From Pterois miles (taxonomy: Eukaryota; Chordata; Actinopteri; Perciformes; Scorpaenidae), in NCBI GenBank assembly GCA_947000775.1, contig CAMQGK010000567.1, positions 6,053,501-6,117,500 of the forward strand: 64,000 nucleotides of DNA. The letters are read 5' to 3'. Made by a program: the position numbers and the translations under genes. The notes below the pieces were generated by a model. It was given only the letters and a program-made list of their open reading frames with translations, did not search any database and was not told the origin of the DNA. Below are positions 10,620 through 56,467 of this stretch, one piece after another (position 1 is the stretch's first letter; the number at the start of each line of letters is the position of its first letter).

Positions 10620-12190
10620 AAGCTGTATAAATATGACACATAAATAATACACACCTGTATGTTAAAGCTTGCAGGTGTGGAGAGATGACAAGAGAGAGGA
10701 GGGAGAGGTGATGGATGGAGGGGAGGAAGGAGAACCAGAGAGGAGGGGATTGGCTAGAAGACCAGGCGAAGGCATCCTGTGACACCATGAGCCGATAAGT
10801 AGGATGGATAGAGGACGATAAAAACAGTGTGTCCCTGTATAAGAAGATATAAAAATGAAATATGACAGAGAACCTCGTGGGTGGTGAGAGCGAGTCCTCT
10901 CCTACAGGTGGCAGCCTCCAGCTGCAATAAGACTCCTCTGCTCCTCCTTTCCCGTTCACTATGATTAGAATGCTAATGTGATTTATTGGCATTAAGTTTA
11001 ACAGTCTCACAGCAGGTTGCTCAAGCTTCAAGCTATTTATGATGGAACCAATGTGTAATACTGTCATAAAACAAAATATTTTGTGTGTTACTTCACTATA
11101 TGAAACGCTGACTATGAGCTGCTGTCCCACAAAGGCATCAGCTTTGCAAAAAGTTCAGGGAATATGAGGAGAAACCACATTATCATCACAGAAAATGTTT
11201 TTTTTTTTTAGCTTCCTATCTAGTATTTGTGATTACCTTATAATGAAAGTAGCCTAATAAATTAATACACAATTTAGGATAATACATTTGAAATCTGTGA
11301 TTTAAAATTGATAACCACAAAGTCAGCCTGCTAACCTAGGCTAGTTAGCTTTAACCAGGACTAGTTCAGCTGTTTTTAATGCCCGTGACTTATTTATGTT
11401 GTAGGAAAAACTAAATCACAGTCAGTAGTTTGTCAAAATGCATATTCTTCAGTACAGGAAGCAGCTAAGGGGGAAATGCTCTCTTGCTTTAGTGTTGTAG
11501 TTCGGTTTGTGTTTTAGCTGGATTTTGTTGCAACCGCACACTTAACATGCTGTTTTTGTTTATATTACACATTTCAATGGCATAAAAAAATATGGTGAAA
11601 TCAAAGACTATATAGCCTTTAAGTTGTAGTTGTTAGGGGGTGTTTGTGGTTAAACTTTTCTTTCCGCTCAGGTTTTTATTGCATGAAAACGTGTCTAAAA
11701 ACAGAACTTCTGTATGTGAACAGCATGTCCTGTATTTATGTTTCAATTCAATTCAATTTATTTTTATAGCGTCAAATCATAACAGAAGTTATCTCAAGAT
11801 GTTTTCATGTAGAGAAGGTCTACAGGGTTTTGTACATATCCCGTATATCTGTTTATGTATTTACTTATTCATATGAGTCAAAGTCCACCATGCTGCTCCC
11901 TCCAGAGCTGATCACTGTGAGCTCATGCAGGGTAACAAATGAAGGTGCACCAGATGAGGGCATCATCATTTTAATCAGCTCTCGTCTTGTCTGGACTCTG
12001 GACAGTGTTAAGAGAGATTTTAGAGATTAAATCTTGTCCTCCCTCATCCTCAGAGTAAATGATGCCTTTGCTCCCTCATTAAGAGGATCTGGCAACCTTC
12101 AGCTGACAGGTATTCAACGGGCATCGCCGCCACGTCTTTACAGCTACAATTGGATTTCATTCACACTGTCACTGCTGTCTAAACACCCAC
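10620..12190. other. intergenic, no gene recognised
   Basis: Unique-looking AT-rich DNA with short chance open frames on both strands. The only repeat I recognise is a fish retroposon tail near 11735-11825. Confidence 0.5.
11735..11825 (+). mobile_element. retroposon tail (CAATTCAATTTATTTTTATAGCG type)
   Basis: CAATTCAATTCAATTTATTTTTATAGCGTCAAATC, then ATAACAGAAGTTATCTCAAGATG: the strongly conserved 3' module of abundant teleost LINE/SINE elements. Confidence 0.72.
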
Positions 12191-12201
12191 AACGGCAGCT
12201 C

Positions 12202-12225
12202 TGTGTGTGTGTGTGTGTGTGTGTG
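12202..12225. repeat. (TG)12 microsatellite
   Basis: Perfect TG tract. Confidence 0.9.
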
Positions 12226-12239
12226 AGACATAGAGAGAA

Positions 12240-12720
12240 GTAAACATGGCTGAAATACAAAGACTGTGATGTTTTGTTCATTATGTTGTCAGCATGAATA
12301 ATAGATGGCTAATTGATATGCAGTACATCACACACGCATACACACACTTCCATGTGAGATCGGCCTCTGAACTATATGTAATAAATGTGAGGCTCAGTTG
12401 TCATTTCACATTCAATGTTATCACAAGAAGCGAAAGGCGCTGAGACATCAAAAGCCAGAGAAAACAGAGAGCACACAGTTCATACGTATACTGTATATAT
12501 TATACAAACATGCAGCAGGTGAATACAGAGTAAACTAGTTACTCTGTGATGGCTGCTACAGGAAGACATCCTGTATCGGTGGTTTCCAACCCGGGTACAG
12601 ACCTGAGGGGTCATAAGGTGATTAACAGAGCAGTACTGTTTTTCACAAACTAATGTAGTACAACACACAATTCACATTGTAAGTTTCATGAATATGGAGT
12701 TTATGGAAATAGTTTGACGT
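12240..12720. other. intergenic, nothing recognised
   Basis: No domain-bearing frame, no clear repeat. Confidence 0.4.
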
Positions 12721-12724
12721 GCGA

Positions 12725-13795
12725 ATTATGCTTATCAATTAAAGTATTTAGTCATGATTAATCACAATTAATTGCAAATTGATCACACATTTTTATTTGT
12801 TCAAGATGTACCTTAAAGGGAGATTTGTCAAGTATTACTCCCACCCCATGCAGGACACTCTCAGCACTGACAAATACTGCTCTTTACTGTACACCGCAGT
12901 ATTAGTACTACTAAGGTGTAAATAAACTTGATACTGTGTAGTAAAATAAAATTTCATTCCAATCACATGTGCAATAGCTATTTTTCACTTGTGCAATTTA
13001 TGAATAGTCTGTTTATTGTTAATAATGTATATTAATAATGATATATTGATATTTCTTTTTATTTAAACCTTCATATTTTATGTCTGTCAACTTTTAATTA
13101 GCTTGTTGTTTTTGCACTATTCCCTTTGCTGCTGTCCACTGCAAATGTCCCCACTGTGGGACTAATAAAGGAATATCTTATCTTATCTTATCTTATCTTA
13201 TCTCAACACAGGAGTGGGCAAATGTGCTGCTTCATGCAAATGTATGCATATATTTATTACTGGAAATCAATTAACAACACAAAACAATGACAAATATTGT
13301 CCAGAAATCCTCACAGCTAGCATATTTAGCATAAAAATATGCTCAAATCATAACATGGTAAACTGCAGCCCAACAGGTAACAACAGCTGTCAGTGTGTCA
13401 GAGTGCTGACTTGAGTATGACTTGATCCAAACTACATGTGATTATCATAAAGTGGGCATGTCTGTAAAGGGCAGACTGGTGGGTACCCACAGAACCCATT
13501 TACATCCACATATCTTGAGGTCAGAGGTCAAGGGACCCCTTTGAAAATGGTCATTTTTTTCTCAGAGGTAGGTTTGGAGTGTTATTTAGTCACAACATGC
13601 TAGTCTGAGATGGTTGGTACCGATGATTACTTAAGTTTTCTAGTTTCATATGATACCAGTATCTTCACTGTAATTATAAAACTGAGCCCACTACAACCTA
13701 AAAATCGCAAGTTGCGTTAATGGGTTAAAGAAATTAGTGTCATTAAAACAAATTTGTATTAATCCGTTATCGCGTTAATGCTGACCCTAACTTAT
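12725..13795 (-). mobile_element. non-autonomous hAT-type element
   Basis: The left end carries ATGATTAATCACAATTAATTG. The right end reads, on the minus strand, TAGGGTCAGCATTAACGCG, like the TAGGGCTGTCAGTTTAACG start of the element at 50099. The interior (GGTACCCACAGAACCCATTT and on) has no coding frame. A retroposon tail is nested at 13140-13203, and a related fragment occurs at 60960-61160. Confidence 0.6.
13140..13203 (+). mobile_element. retroposon 3' tail with (TCTTA)n
   Basis: CCCCACTGTGGGACTAATAAAGGAATATCTTATCTTATC..: same tail as at 6367 in opposite orientation, here nested in the hAT-type element. Confidence 0.72.
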
Positions 13796-13799
13796 TCAC

Positions 13800-13990
13800 T
13801 TTTTTGCTGAGAGTGAGATGTGAGGATTGAGACCACTCTTATGTCTGAGCGCCAAGTGTGGAGCTGGAGCCAGGAAGTGATTGGCTTAGCTTAGCATAAT
13901 TACTAGAAGCAGGGGGAAACAGCTAGCCTGGCTCAGCCTGGCTGCTGTTCGCTACGAAACAGAGCGCTGCAGGAATGAGTTTTTGGCCTG
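13800..13990. mobile_element. single arm of a fold-back element
   Basis: GATTGGCTTAGCTTAGCATAA.. AGGGGGAAACAGCTAGCCTGGCT is the same family as the palindromic element at 30335-31230, with only one arm. Confidence 0.5.
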
Positions 13991-14330
13991 AAATAAGGTC
14001 TGTGGTTAACACAGGATTAAAAGATTTCTTTTCATTTCAGCCTGCATAATGCAGGAGGAAAACAGAGGGGAAGATACACAAGTAAAGTATTCTGAGGATG
14101 TTGAATGAAATAAAGACACAGAAAAAGGGAAGGAGGAGAAAGTAGTAGTATAGAAACATTTTTTCCCCTTTTTTGACGAAGCTGTTGAAGGACAAACAGT
14201 GTTGTGAAAGTCTGAGAGCAGACTGCAGTCTGAATAACAAGCCTTTCAAACTGTTGTGCTCAGTGTGTGTTTGAACGCCCCCTCACTTAGATACCTGTCT
14301 CCTGGGAAACCGGTGTGTACGATCGACCCA

Positions 14331-14439
<109 letters not shown>

Positions 14440-14513
14440 TTGCCTATAAGAGCTGAGGAGTTAAGACAGAAAGAGAGATGAGGGCTTTCAACTGTAATGA
14501 GTTCAAACACTCT

Positions 14514-14514
<1 letters not shown>

Positions 14515-14569
<55 letters not shown>

Positions 14570-14574
14570 CACAC
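14515..14574. repeat. (CA)n microsatellite
   Basis: About 27 CA units with a single interruption near 14568. Confidence 0.92.
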
Positions 14575-14787
14575 ACTAGCGTCTCCCTTGGCTCTCTGTG
14601 TTTGAGCTGCAATGAAACCTCAGCCAATAGAAAGCCTCTGTTCATGTGATGTCGGCCAATCGGATCCCTGCATGCTGACACACCCACAGACAGGAGGGTG
14701 TGTAGGGCGCTGCTGAGGTAGGATGGCAAGTGTGTGTGCCAGTGGATGTTAGGATGCGTGGATACCTTTCTGTGCTGGTGTACTGTA

Positions 14788-14789
<2 letters not shown>

Positions 14790-14842
<53 letters not shown>
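14790..14842. repeat. (TG)n microsatellite
   Basis: About 26 units, inverse in sense to its three CA neighbours. Confidence 0.93.
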
Positions 14843-14843
<1 letters not shown>

Positions 14844-15009
14844 AGAGGAAGCTCCCAGCAGGTCCTGATGTTTTGCTGATGTTGATCCTTTGAGGGAAAC
14901 AGAGAGGCGACCGAACTCCTGACTGCTGCTCTCACCGTGAAACAGGAACACACACTCAGTTCATGTCAGCAAAGATTTGATTACACGTGGACACACAGGA
15001 ATTCAAAAG

Positions 15010-15012
<3 letters not shown>

Positions 15013-15055
<43 letters not shown>
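15013..15055. repeat. (CA)n microsatellite
   Basis: About 21 perfect units. Confidence 0.93.
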
Positions 15056-15059
<4 letters not shown>

Positions 15060-15439
15060 GCCAGCTCTTTGAGGGCAGAGTCATGAACGGTCAGCGGTGG
15101 AAAATGTGTCTCCCGCGGTCAGCTCTGCAGCTCAGCAGAGGAAGCTGAACTTTCCTCCATTTTATCACAACCAGCAGCTTCATTACTGGGCTGCCAAAAT
15201 GGAGGCCTGATGGAGTCCACTGTTGATTAAAGGGGCAGTCCACACAAACTGATCCCAGGCACACAAGCACAGGAAAAAAAAAAAAAAACACGAGAGCAGC
15301 TAATTAAGGTGAGTGAGGTGCTTCCTGTAGCGGCAGTGAAAGCTGGAACTGACGAGATGATGGAGGAGAAAGATCAACAAAGTGGAATTAGCTGCATATA
15401 AACGCAAACTATCATGTTTAACAAACATTTGGACAGTTT

Positions 15440-15842
15440 GGGAAACACTTTCTCACAGAGTTGGACAGACTGTATAAGACGTAGACACCATCACTCATTG
15501 GTTGGTGGACTGCCGTTTTGAATCCTCCAGTTCTGCATTTTGGCCGTCGCCATCTTGATTTTTTTTTTGCAACCAGAAGTGACGACGGGGGAGGGTGGAG
15601 CTAAGTACAACCAGACACTGAGCGATTGAGACCATAAACTCATGTTTACAATGTTCACTGAGGTAATAAATCAAGTGAGAAGTAGGCTCATTTTCTCATT
15701 GACTTCTGTACAATCAGACTTCTTTTTACAACCAGAGGAGTCGCCCCCTGCTGGCTGTTAGAAAGAATGCAAGTTTAAGGCACTTCAGCATTGGCTTCAC
15801 TTTTCAGACCTGGAGGTTGCCGCCTGAGTTGGATGGGAAGAT
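15440..15842. mobile_element. fish MITE-like repeat
   Basis: Contains AAGACGTAGACACC.., TTTTGGCCGTCGCCATCTTG, CATTGACTTCTGTACAATC, GAGTCGCCCCCTGCTGGCTG and GGCTTCACTTTTCAGACC, a set of phrases that I recognise as one common percomorph dispersed repeat. No coding frame. Confidence 0.6.
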
Positions 15843-16075
15843 TGCTAACACTCTCATGTCTGTAGAGTAAATATGAAGCTAAAGGCTAGCAGTCAATTAG
15901 CTTAGCTTAGCTTAGCATAAAGACTGGAAACAGGAGTAAACAAAGGCAACAAAATCCACCAACCAGCACCTGTAAAGCTCACTAAGTAACACATTATTTC
16001 TTGTTTATTTGATTTGTCCAAGTCCAGTCTTTATGCTAAGCTAACCAGCTGCTGGCTTTAGCCATAGGTTGTATA
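15843..16075. mobile_element. shrunken fold-back element
   Basis: Left arm TTAGCTTAGCTTAGCATAAAGACTGGAAACAGG and right arm CCAGTCTTTATGCTAAGCTAA are inverted copies with most of the interior missing. Same family as 30335-31230. Confidence 0.65.
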
Positions 16076-16450
16076 TAAAGATGGACGACATGACAGCTCC
16101 CCAAAAGTGACGCCATCTCAATCACCCCCTGGTGGCTGGCTGCAGTATAGGTCATAAAACCCATCCCACACATCAAATACATTTTTCCCAAGGATGGTTT
16201 CGTAGCTAACTAAGCCACCTAGCTGCCAATATAGCAGCTAAGTCGCGCTCAGCTCATGACTGGCTCGGGCAAGTGGGCGGGACCTCGTACTGTGGCCACA
16301 ACCCTGATCATTACTGCGCAGACTCTGGTTCCAAATGACGTCAAAATCTCAAGATGGCTGCTCCTGTAGCCGAGATATTCTGGCTTCACTTTTGTACAAC
16401 GAGAGGAAGCGAAGACGCGTCGTCCATCTACACTTTAGCTTTATATTAAC
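16076..16450. mobile_element. fish MITE-like repeat, opposite orientation
   Basis: Related to 15440-15842 by shared phrases (CGCCATCT, CCCCCTGGTGGCTGGC, GGCTTCACTTTTGTACAA). Includes several CpG sites and a CCCCCTGGTGGC motif at 16125-16136. Confidence 0.45.
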
Positions 16451-16731
16451 TAATAAAGAGTGGTTTCATCATGTGAAACTTTTCCTTTTGAAATATCTTT
16501 GTGAAGATGTAACTAAAACTCAAAATGAATCAAATCTGTGTTCCTGCTCTTTTCTGACTGAAGCGAACAAAACCAGCCAAAGAGAGAGATGAAAGGGAAA
16601 AGTGTCGCATTTTAGCAAAGGAACACGTACGTCATCAAAAAGATATCAGAGAGGAGAAAAGCTCGGAGACATTAAAGAGCTTTGTTATCATGTCAGAGAC
16701 TCGCCGAACACCAAAAGTACAGTTCCATCTG

Positions 16732-16737
16732 TTTATT
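16732..16737 (-). terminator. candidate tnrc18 polyadenylation signal (AATAAA)
   Basis: On the minus strand GTTAATCAATAAACAGATGG gives a canonical hexamer at the end of the long UTR-like stretch. Just downstream (below about 16450) recognisable repeats begin, which fits the gene boundary. Confidence 0.45.
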
Positions 16738-16807
16738 GATTAACTATAAAATATCAAGTTACTAAAACAATTTAAAAGAAACACTGATAAACGTGGTTGC
16801 TGTCTGT

Positions 16808-16808
16808 A

Positions 16809-16831
<23 letters not shown>
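16808..16831. repeat. homopolymer A tract (T in transcript sense)
   Basis: An uninterrupted A run of about 24 bases, about 75 bases inside the candidate UTR end. Confidence 0.9.
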
Positions 16832-16839
<8 letters not shown>

Positions 16840-17094
16840 CTTACACATACAGTATAGGGTGACAGAATATATCTGGTTTCAGATTTATCTCTAAAATGTA
16901 TTCTTTTTGCATTTTTACAAGATTAGACATGTGTACAAAGTATATTCTGATAGCTTTTTCTCCACTCGACAGTGAAGGATCATTTACAAAACTTAGATGA
17001 TTTTTCTATTTATCTTCAAAATAATCCTTTTTTTCTGTAACAGGACGATAACGATACTGAAGGAACAGCAGACGAAGAACCAGCCTCCAGTCCA

Positions 17095-17150
17095 CCTCTC
17101 TCTCTCTCTCTCTCTCTCCCTCTCTCCCATTCTCTCTTTTGCTCGCTCTC

Positions 17151-17200
<50 letters not shown>

Positions 17201-17208
17201 CTCTCTCT
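17095..17208. repeat. (CT)n tract
   Basis: Interrupted CT array, purine-rich GA in tnrc18 transcript sense. Long frames through it (ER/LS repeats) are artefacts. Confidence 0.92.
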
Positions 17209-17650
17209 AGCAGCTAGCTCCCAGTGCCTGTCAGCAGTATTGCTTGAGAGGCGTGGACGATTGTTCAGAGAGGGGAAGCAAAGGGGAAACAAATGATGGA
17301 AACATGCAAAATAATAATAATAATAATACAGAGTTGAAAAAATAAATCACAGCAAAAACAAACACTTTTTAAAGACAAGCTGAACGCTGAGAAAGAAACA
17401 TAAAGGGGAGCCAACATACAAAATCAGGCTCTTAAAATATGACACCAAATGAAAATGAAGGCGAAGTGGGCAATAAGTGTGTGTGTTGGACCCTGTTTGA
17501 AGGCCTAAGGCTGGGCTTTGGATGGAGATAGGGGGCACATAGAGATTGGAAGGCAATAACACACACCGTGAAGGGTTACGACGGTGTGTAAATGTGTGGA
17601 TGTGTGTGGTAATACCAGAGGATAAGAGTGTGATGTCTTATCACTCCTTC

Positions 17651-17652
<2 letters not shown>

Positions 17653-17705
<53 letters not shown>
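17653..17705. repeat. (CA)n microsatellite
   Basis: About 26 perfect units inside the probable 3' UTR. Confidence 0.93.
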
Positions 17706-17709
<4 letters not shown>

Positions 17710-18368
17710 AAAGTGCTTTAGCAGCTCCAGGGGTAAACAAACATTCATAACGGCCATGTTAACTTGTTGACTCTGCAAACACCGGTACGGCCTGTGTACC
17801 CATTACGCTCCCACGGCTGAGATATCGGTCCATTTTGGCCGACTGTCACTCCGAACTTTTGAACTTTTTGTCTGCAGAAATGTGAGCCTCAGCCTGACGG
17901 ACAAGACATAAGAGCAGCAGGCTTGAGGAGCAGGTGGGGCTTTCGCGGATAAGATTTTCCGGCATCAATCGATCGACTAATCTCAGGAAACAGCACATAC
18001 AGTATAGTCACTCTGTACCTGGTTAAACCACTTCCGATACTAGCAGCACATTATCAAACTTTTCCTTTACCTCCTCTGCACTGAAATGCAACTATACTGG
18101 CAGACGTCTTTTGTCATGTATCGGGAATACGCCACATTAACAACATTAACATCTCAGGCTGTCCTCCAGACGTCACGCAGCCATCTCAGAGTGAGTAAAA
18201 ACATGATATAGCCTATAATAAAATCAGACATAACCAAAAGATCTCAAAGAGTAGAAAATATTAAACCTATTGAATATCAACAAGACAATCTTCAATCTCT
18301 GCAGCAAAGCAGAGAGAGGGCAACGTGGTAAGAAACATACAAGAAAATCAACATGATAATCACAGATA

Positions 18369-18388
18369 TATACTGTATATACAGTATA
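18369..18388. repeat. 20-bp perfect palindrome in the 3' UTR
   Basis: TATACTGTATATACAGTATA equals its own reverse complement and is followed at once by a second, shorter TATACTGTATA dyad (18391-18404). Confidence 0.9.
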
Positions 18389-18783
18389 CTATATACTGTA
18401 TATAGATACTGATATAGATCTGATACAAACTCTATACACAATAGTGTAAAGAAGTGGGTTAAAAGCTCAGGAACGGAGGGTTGTTTCAGCTATAAATCAC
18501 AAAGAAGAAAGGCATTCCTGGGGAAAACACCAATCCGATTACTGTGACGATGGAGGGAGTAGGGGGCGGGACTTAAGCGAGATTTGGCGAATCATCATCA
18601 TAAGGCCTGGGACAGTAAGGCCGCCCAAACGCTCACAACCCTGAGCACGACATTCAACAGTCTCAACCCTAAAAAACGACTAAGCTAGGCACGTGGAAAA
18701 AAAAATTCATAAGCAGCTAACAGCCAAAAAGAAGAGCGTGTAAAAGGGTGCGTTTGTTTTTCTGCGTCCAAGGGCCAAAGGGG

Positions 18784-18835
18784 CAGGAGGTTGGTTGGGT
18801 GGGTGGGTGGAGGGGGGGGGGGGGGGGGGGGGGGG
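18784..18835. repeat. G-rich tract ending in a run of 24 G
   Basis: GGGTGGGTGGGTGGA followed by 24 consecutive G (18812-18835). On the plus strand it fits a G-quadruplex; in tnrc18 transcript sense it is a C run. Run length is prone to sequencing error. Confidence 0.88.
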
Positions 18836-19794
18836 TTAACACTCTAGGAAGACACACAAGTGTCTCCTCTGCAGCGGAGCTCTTTCAAAGTGCACTCATG
18901 TCAAAGATGATTGCTTGGAGGGGCGAAATGTGATCGAATGGGTGTCAGATAGACGTCCAGAAAAACAGCAGAAGCAAAAGGAAAATAAAATCTAACACAG
19001 GACATTTAGAGGTTGAAAACACTGCAGTCAAAATGGATGAACGAAGCCAAACTGTGGAAGATAGCAGTTAAAACAGAATTGCGTTCGTGATGTAATCAGT
19101 GCTGGCAGCCATGACCTTGATGCATCTCCGACTGACTGCAATGTTTACAACCCTGAAAACACCTTAAAAGAAAGGACAAATCCACCCTCTGGAGCTCCTA
19201 CACTGTCAATACATCAGCTCGACTTGTTCAGTGCAGTCACAGAGTCACTTCCAAGTGTTTACTTCCTGGTTGCCCATTTTTGTCCTACGTTTCCCAGTAT
19301 GCTTTTGAAGCTATGCCGCGTCTCTACTGAGGCTTCTGTCGGGGAGAAACTGGCGCCTCCTCTTCCTCCTCTGGCGTCTTATTTCTCTCTGTATTGTTGT
19401 TCAACATCGGTGTGAAAATGGGCAAATACAAGACACATCAACGGCAGCTGATTTCATAGTGTTTATGTGGTCTCAGGGTGGATTTGTCCTTTAAGATAAG
19501 GAACGCAAAGATGAAAATGGGAAGTGCTTTTAATAGTACAAGATTCCTTCCTCTCTCTTTTAAGCCTGAGTCTCTGAGGGAGTCAGAAGTTTTAGTAGCA
19601 CACGGACAGTTTGCCTGTCCGAGTTAAGGATTGTCAAGGGGATTTGAAAGGGTTAAATTAAAGGATTGACTTTAAGTGTTTTTCTGTTTAAGTGCTCTCT
19701 GTTGGACAGCAATGGAAGGAGTCTCTACCTCTCTCTTTCTGTGCGTCTCTCTCTCTGTCTGGTGCTCCTGCTGTCCCGTAGATACAATTATATG

Positions 19795-19830
19795 ACTGTA
19801 ACATGACTGTAACATGACTGTAACATCACC
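19795..19830. repeat. 12-bp tandem repeat x3
   Basis: ATGACTGTAAC repeated three times in the probable 3' UTR. Confidence 0.85.
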
Positions 19831-20426
19831 ACGGCAACATCATAATCACAACGTCACATCACTGCCATCTGTGTCTGGACAGACACGGGCCTCTCTCCTC
19901 TATCATCATTCACAGTTCATTAAAGCTTCTCGACTGTTTACCTCTTTAGAAAAAAGTACTCTGACATAAATCTATTACATGAAAATAAAACACTCATATT
20001 TTCCTCTATATAACTGTGTATTACATGGAGGTGAGTATGTACATGTGTCCGTGCATGTGCGAGTGTAAATGTGTGTTTATGCGGAGTATATTTACATGTA
20101 ATAGGAGACTGAAGTGCTTGTGTGTGTTCTCAAGCTTTCCCATGAACACAACAAGCCAAACAGTCCACGTTGATGGAGTCTGTGTGTGCAAAGGTTTCAG
20201 GGACTTGTTCCTTGTAATACTGTCTATAGTGTCTCCCGTTTCTGTAGGTGAAGCTGTTTGTGACAGTCTGTTTGAAGTGTATCATGGTGTCGGAGCAATT
20301 GGGTTCATTGAAAGATCCATCATGAATGAAGATCAGTGATTAGACTTGGAAAAAGACCGCGGGTCGGTGGTCCAAAGTTGGTGAGTCGGGTCAGTATTTG
20401 GTTTCAGCAACTCGCAGTGAGTTTGT

Positions 20427-54574
<34,148 letters not shown>

Positions 54575-55234
54575 CTGGGAAAAAGAAGCAAGGCCGTCAG
54601 TCACCCTCACAACCACAAAAACCTAAACTAATAAATGACAATCGATTTACACTGCACATGCTGTCACTTTCCAGTGTGCGCGAGTTTTTGGGTGTGTGCG
54701 GTGCGCAATCGATGCATGCTGATGGTTCTGAGTCGAAGCAGTCTGTTGTAATCACATTATTACTGAGCCAACATGCACTCTGCTTCCACAACACAGACCA
54801 CAGACAGACTGCACACTGAAGAAAGGGACAGTTAATGTTACCAATGACTGAAAACCACAATCGTCTCAACAGGAGAGAGGACAGGGTACATCTAGTTGGA
54901 TCAGACATATTGACCCTCTTGACTGACACATATCATCTGATCTGTTGCTTTGACAGATTATTCTCCCCTATAAAACACTTTCTAGTAGCTATCTTATGTG
55001 TTTTACCTACAATCAAACATATCTATTTCATTTTAAATTCTCCAGAACACTTCATTCAAACTGGACAGAAGTAAAATAAAACTCTTTCAACAATCACCAG
55101 TTCGAACTCAACTAAATCTCATTGAGTTTGATGTGTAAATATCAACTCTCTCTGCTCGCAGGAGGAGGCTCATCAATTACACTGTGCATGTGTTATACCC
55201 AGTGGTCTTAATGTTATATGGCTGATTGAAATCC

Positions 55235-55405
55235 TTAAAAAAAAATCCTGAATCCGGATCCTGATCCAGATCGCCACCAAATGTAATGCATTGTTCATGG
55301 TGCCACACCCCACCCCTCCAAAAAATTGAATTAAAATCCATCACCAACTTTTGGAGTAATCCTGACAGAGAAACAAATGCTGGTGAAAACATAATCTCGT
55401 TTCAA
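55235..55405. mobile_element. dispersed retroposon tail
   Basis: AATCCTGAATCCGGATCCTGATCCAGATC..CACCAAATGTAATG..GGTGAAAACATAATCTC is a widely repeated fish phrase, probably the 3' region of an RTE-type LINE or a derived SINE. Confidence 0.55.
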
Positions 55406-55599
55406 GGACCTTGGCCTTGAAACAAGGCAAAAATGGTGAAAAAACACCAATCACAACTTCCCAAAACCCAAAGTGACAGTCTTATATTCAGTTAATGATG
55501 ATGTTATTCTCTGTACTTTATTTCTATTATATGTTGTTTTTGATGCCACGCTGTAAAGCACTCACTATTCTCACTTAAAAAAACGACTGAAAATATTGA

Positions 55600-55690
55600 T
55601 TCATTTTCAAGATAGCTGCCGATTACTTTTTTGTCGACAGACTGATCGATTAATTTAGTTACTGTTCGAGAAAGGAAGGACAAGGAGAAA
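55600..55690. mobile_element. hAT-type MITE end fragment
   Basis: ATTGATTCATTTTCAAGATAGCTGCCGATTAC.. CGACAGACTGATCGATTAAT, the AATCGATTAAT-rich terminal region shared with 55845. Confidence 0.5.
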
Positions 55691-55844
55691 CCACAACCTT
55701 ATTTTTTTACTTTTACACAGAGGCAGGGATCTTGAAAGGTTTTTTTATATAATCCACGGATATCTACTCTGCCCAGGGTGATAAAATATTTGCCCAGCAT
55801 GAAACCAACATTACATCCAATATTTCCACTAGCCTAAGGCTGCA

Positions 55845-56070
55845 ACTAATGATTATTTTCAATGTTAATTAATCTGTTGATTAATCAATAGTTGTTCTGT
55901 CTATAAAATGTCAGAAAACGGTGGGAAAAAGTCGATCAGTGTTTCCCAAAGCCCAAAATGATGTCCTCAAATGTCTTGTTTAGTCTACAACTCGAAGATA
56001 CGCAGTTTCAGACTTGTGTTTCTTAAAATACTCAAGCCAATTAATCGTAGCAGCTCTAATTAACGTCGCT
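55845..56070 (+). mobile_element. hAT-type MITE
   Basis: GGCTGCAACTAATGATTATTTTC.. TTAATCTGTTGATT.. CTATAAAATGTCAGAAAA.. AGTGTTTCCCAAAGCCC.. ATGTCCTCAAATGTCTTGTT: a very common teleost dispersed repeat. Confidence 0.72.
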
Positions 56071-56415
56071 GATGTCAACTTTTCAGCATTAGCTTCATTT
56101 AAGATTCAGGTTTTTCAACAACTTTAAGATATGACCAGAGTATCATCCTGACCCTGATAATGTAGAAACGCCAGACCACCGCTCCTTCTGTGTGTACACA
56201 TCCACTCCGTTCAAAGCATGTTGACATCACACACTTCACCACTAAATCCTGGTAAAACATTTCATATCTCAGCATGATAAAACAGTCATTGATTGTTTTT
56301 ATTAGTCCCCGCCCTCTGCATGTGTGACCATTAGTAAACTCTGAACCTTTGAACCATTACTGCCTCCTCCAATCAAAACCTCCTGAGAACTGGAAAAGGT
56401 TTCATGTTTAGCCGA

Positions 56416-56416
56416 C

Positions 56417-56466
<50 letters not shown>
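56416..56466. repeat. (C)18(CA)n compound repeat
   Basis: Eighteen consecutive C followed by about 16 CA units. Confidence 0.92.

Positions 56467-56467
<1 letters not shown>

Larger units (their letters stand above)
16710..20426 (-). other. tnrc18: probable tnrc18 3' UTR
   Basis: Sequence from the stop codon to the candidate polyadenylation signal has no long coding frame. Its distal part (16730-17050) is T- and A-rich in transcript sense, typical of a vertebrate 3' UTR end. It contains a CT/GA tract, CA tracts, a 24-base homopolymer and a 20-bp perfect palindrome, but no transposon that I recognise. The 3' limit is inferred from the AATAAA only. Confidence 0.5.

Noticed and set aside
16993..17296. 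Frames rich in Arg-Glu or Leu-Ser on both strands
   Set aside because: They are translations of the CT/GA tract; no flanking domain.
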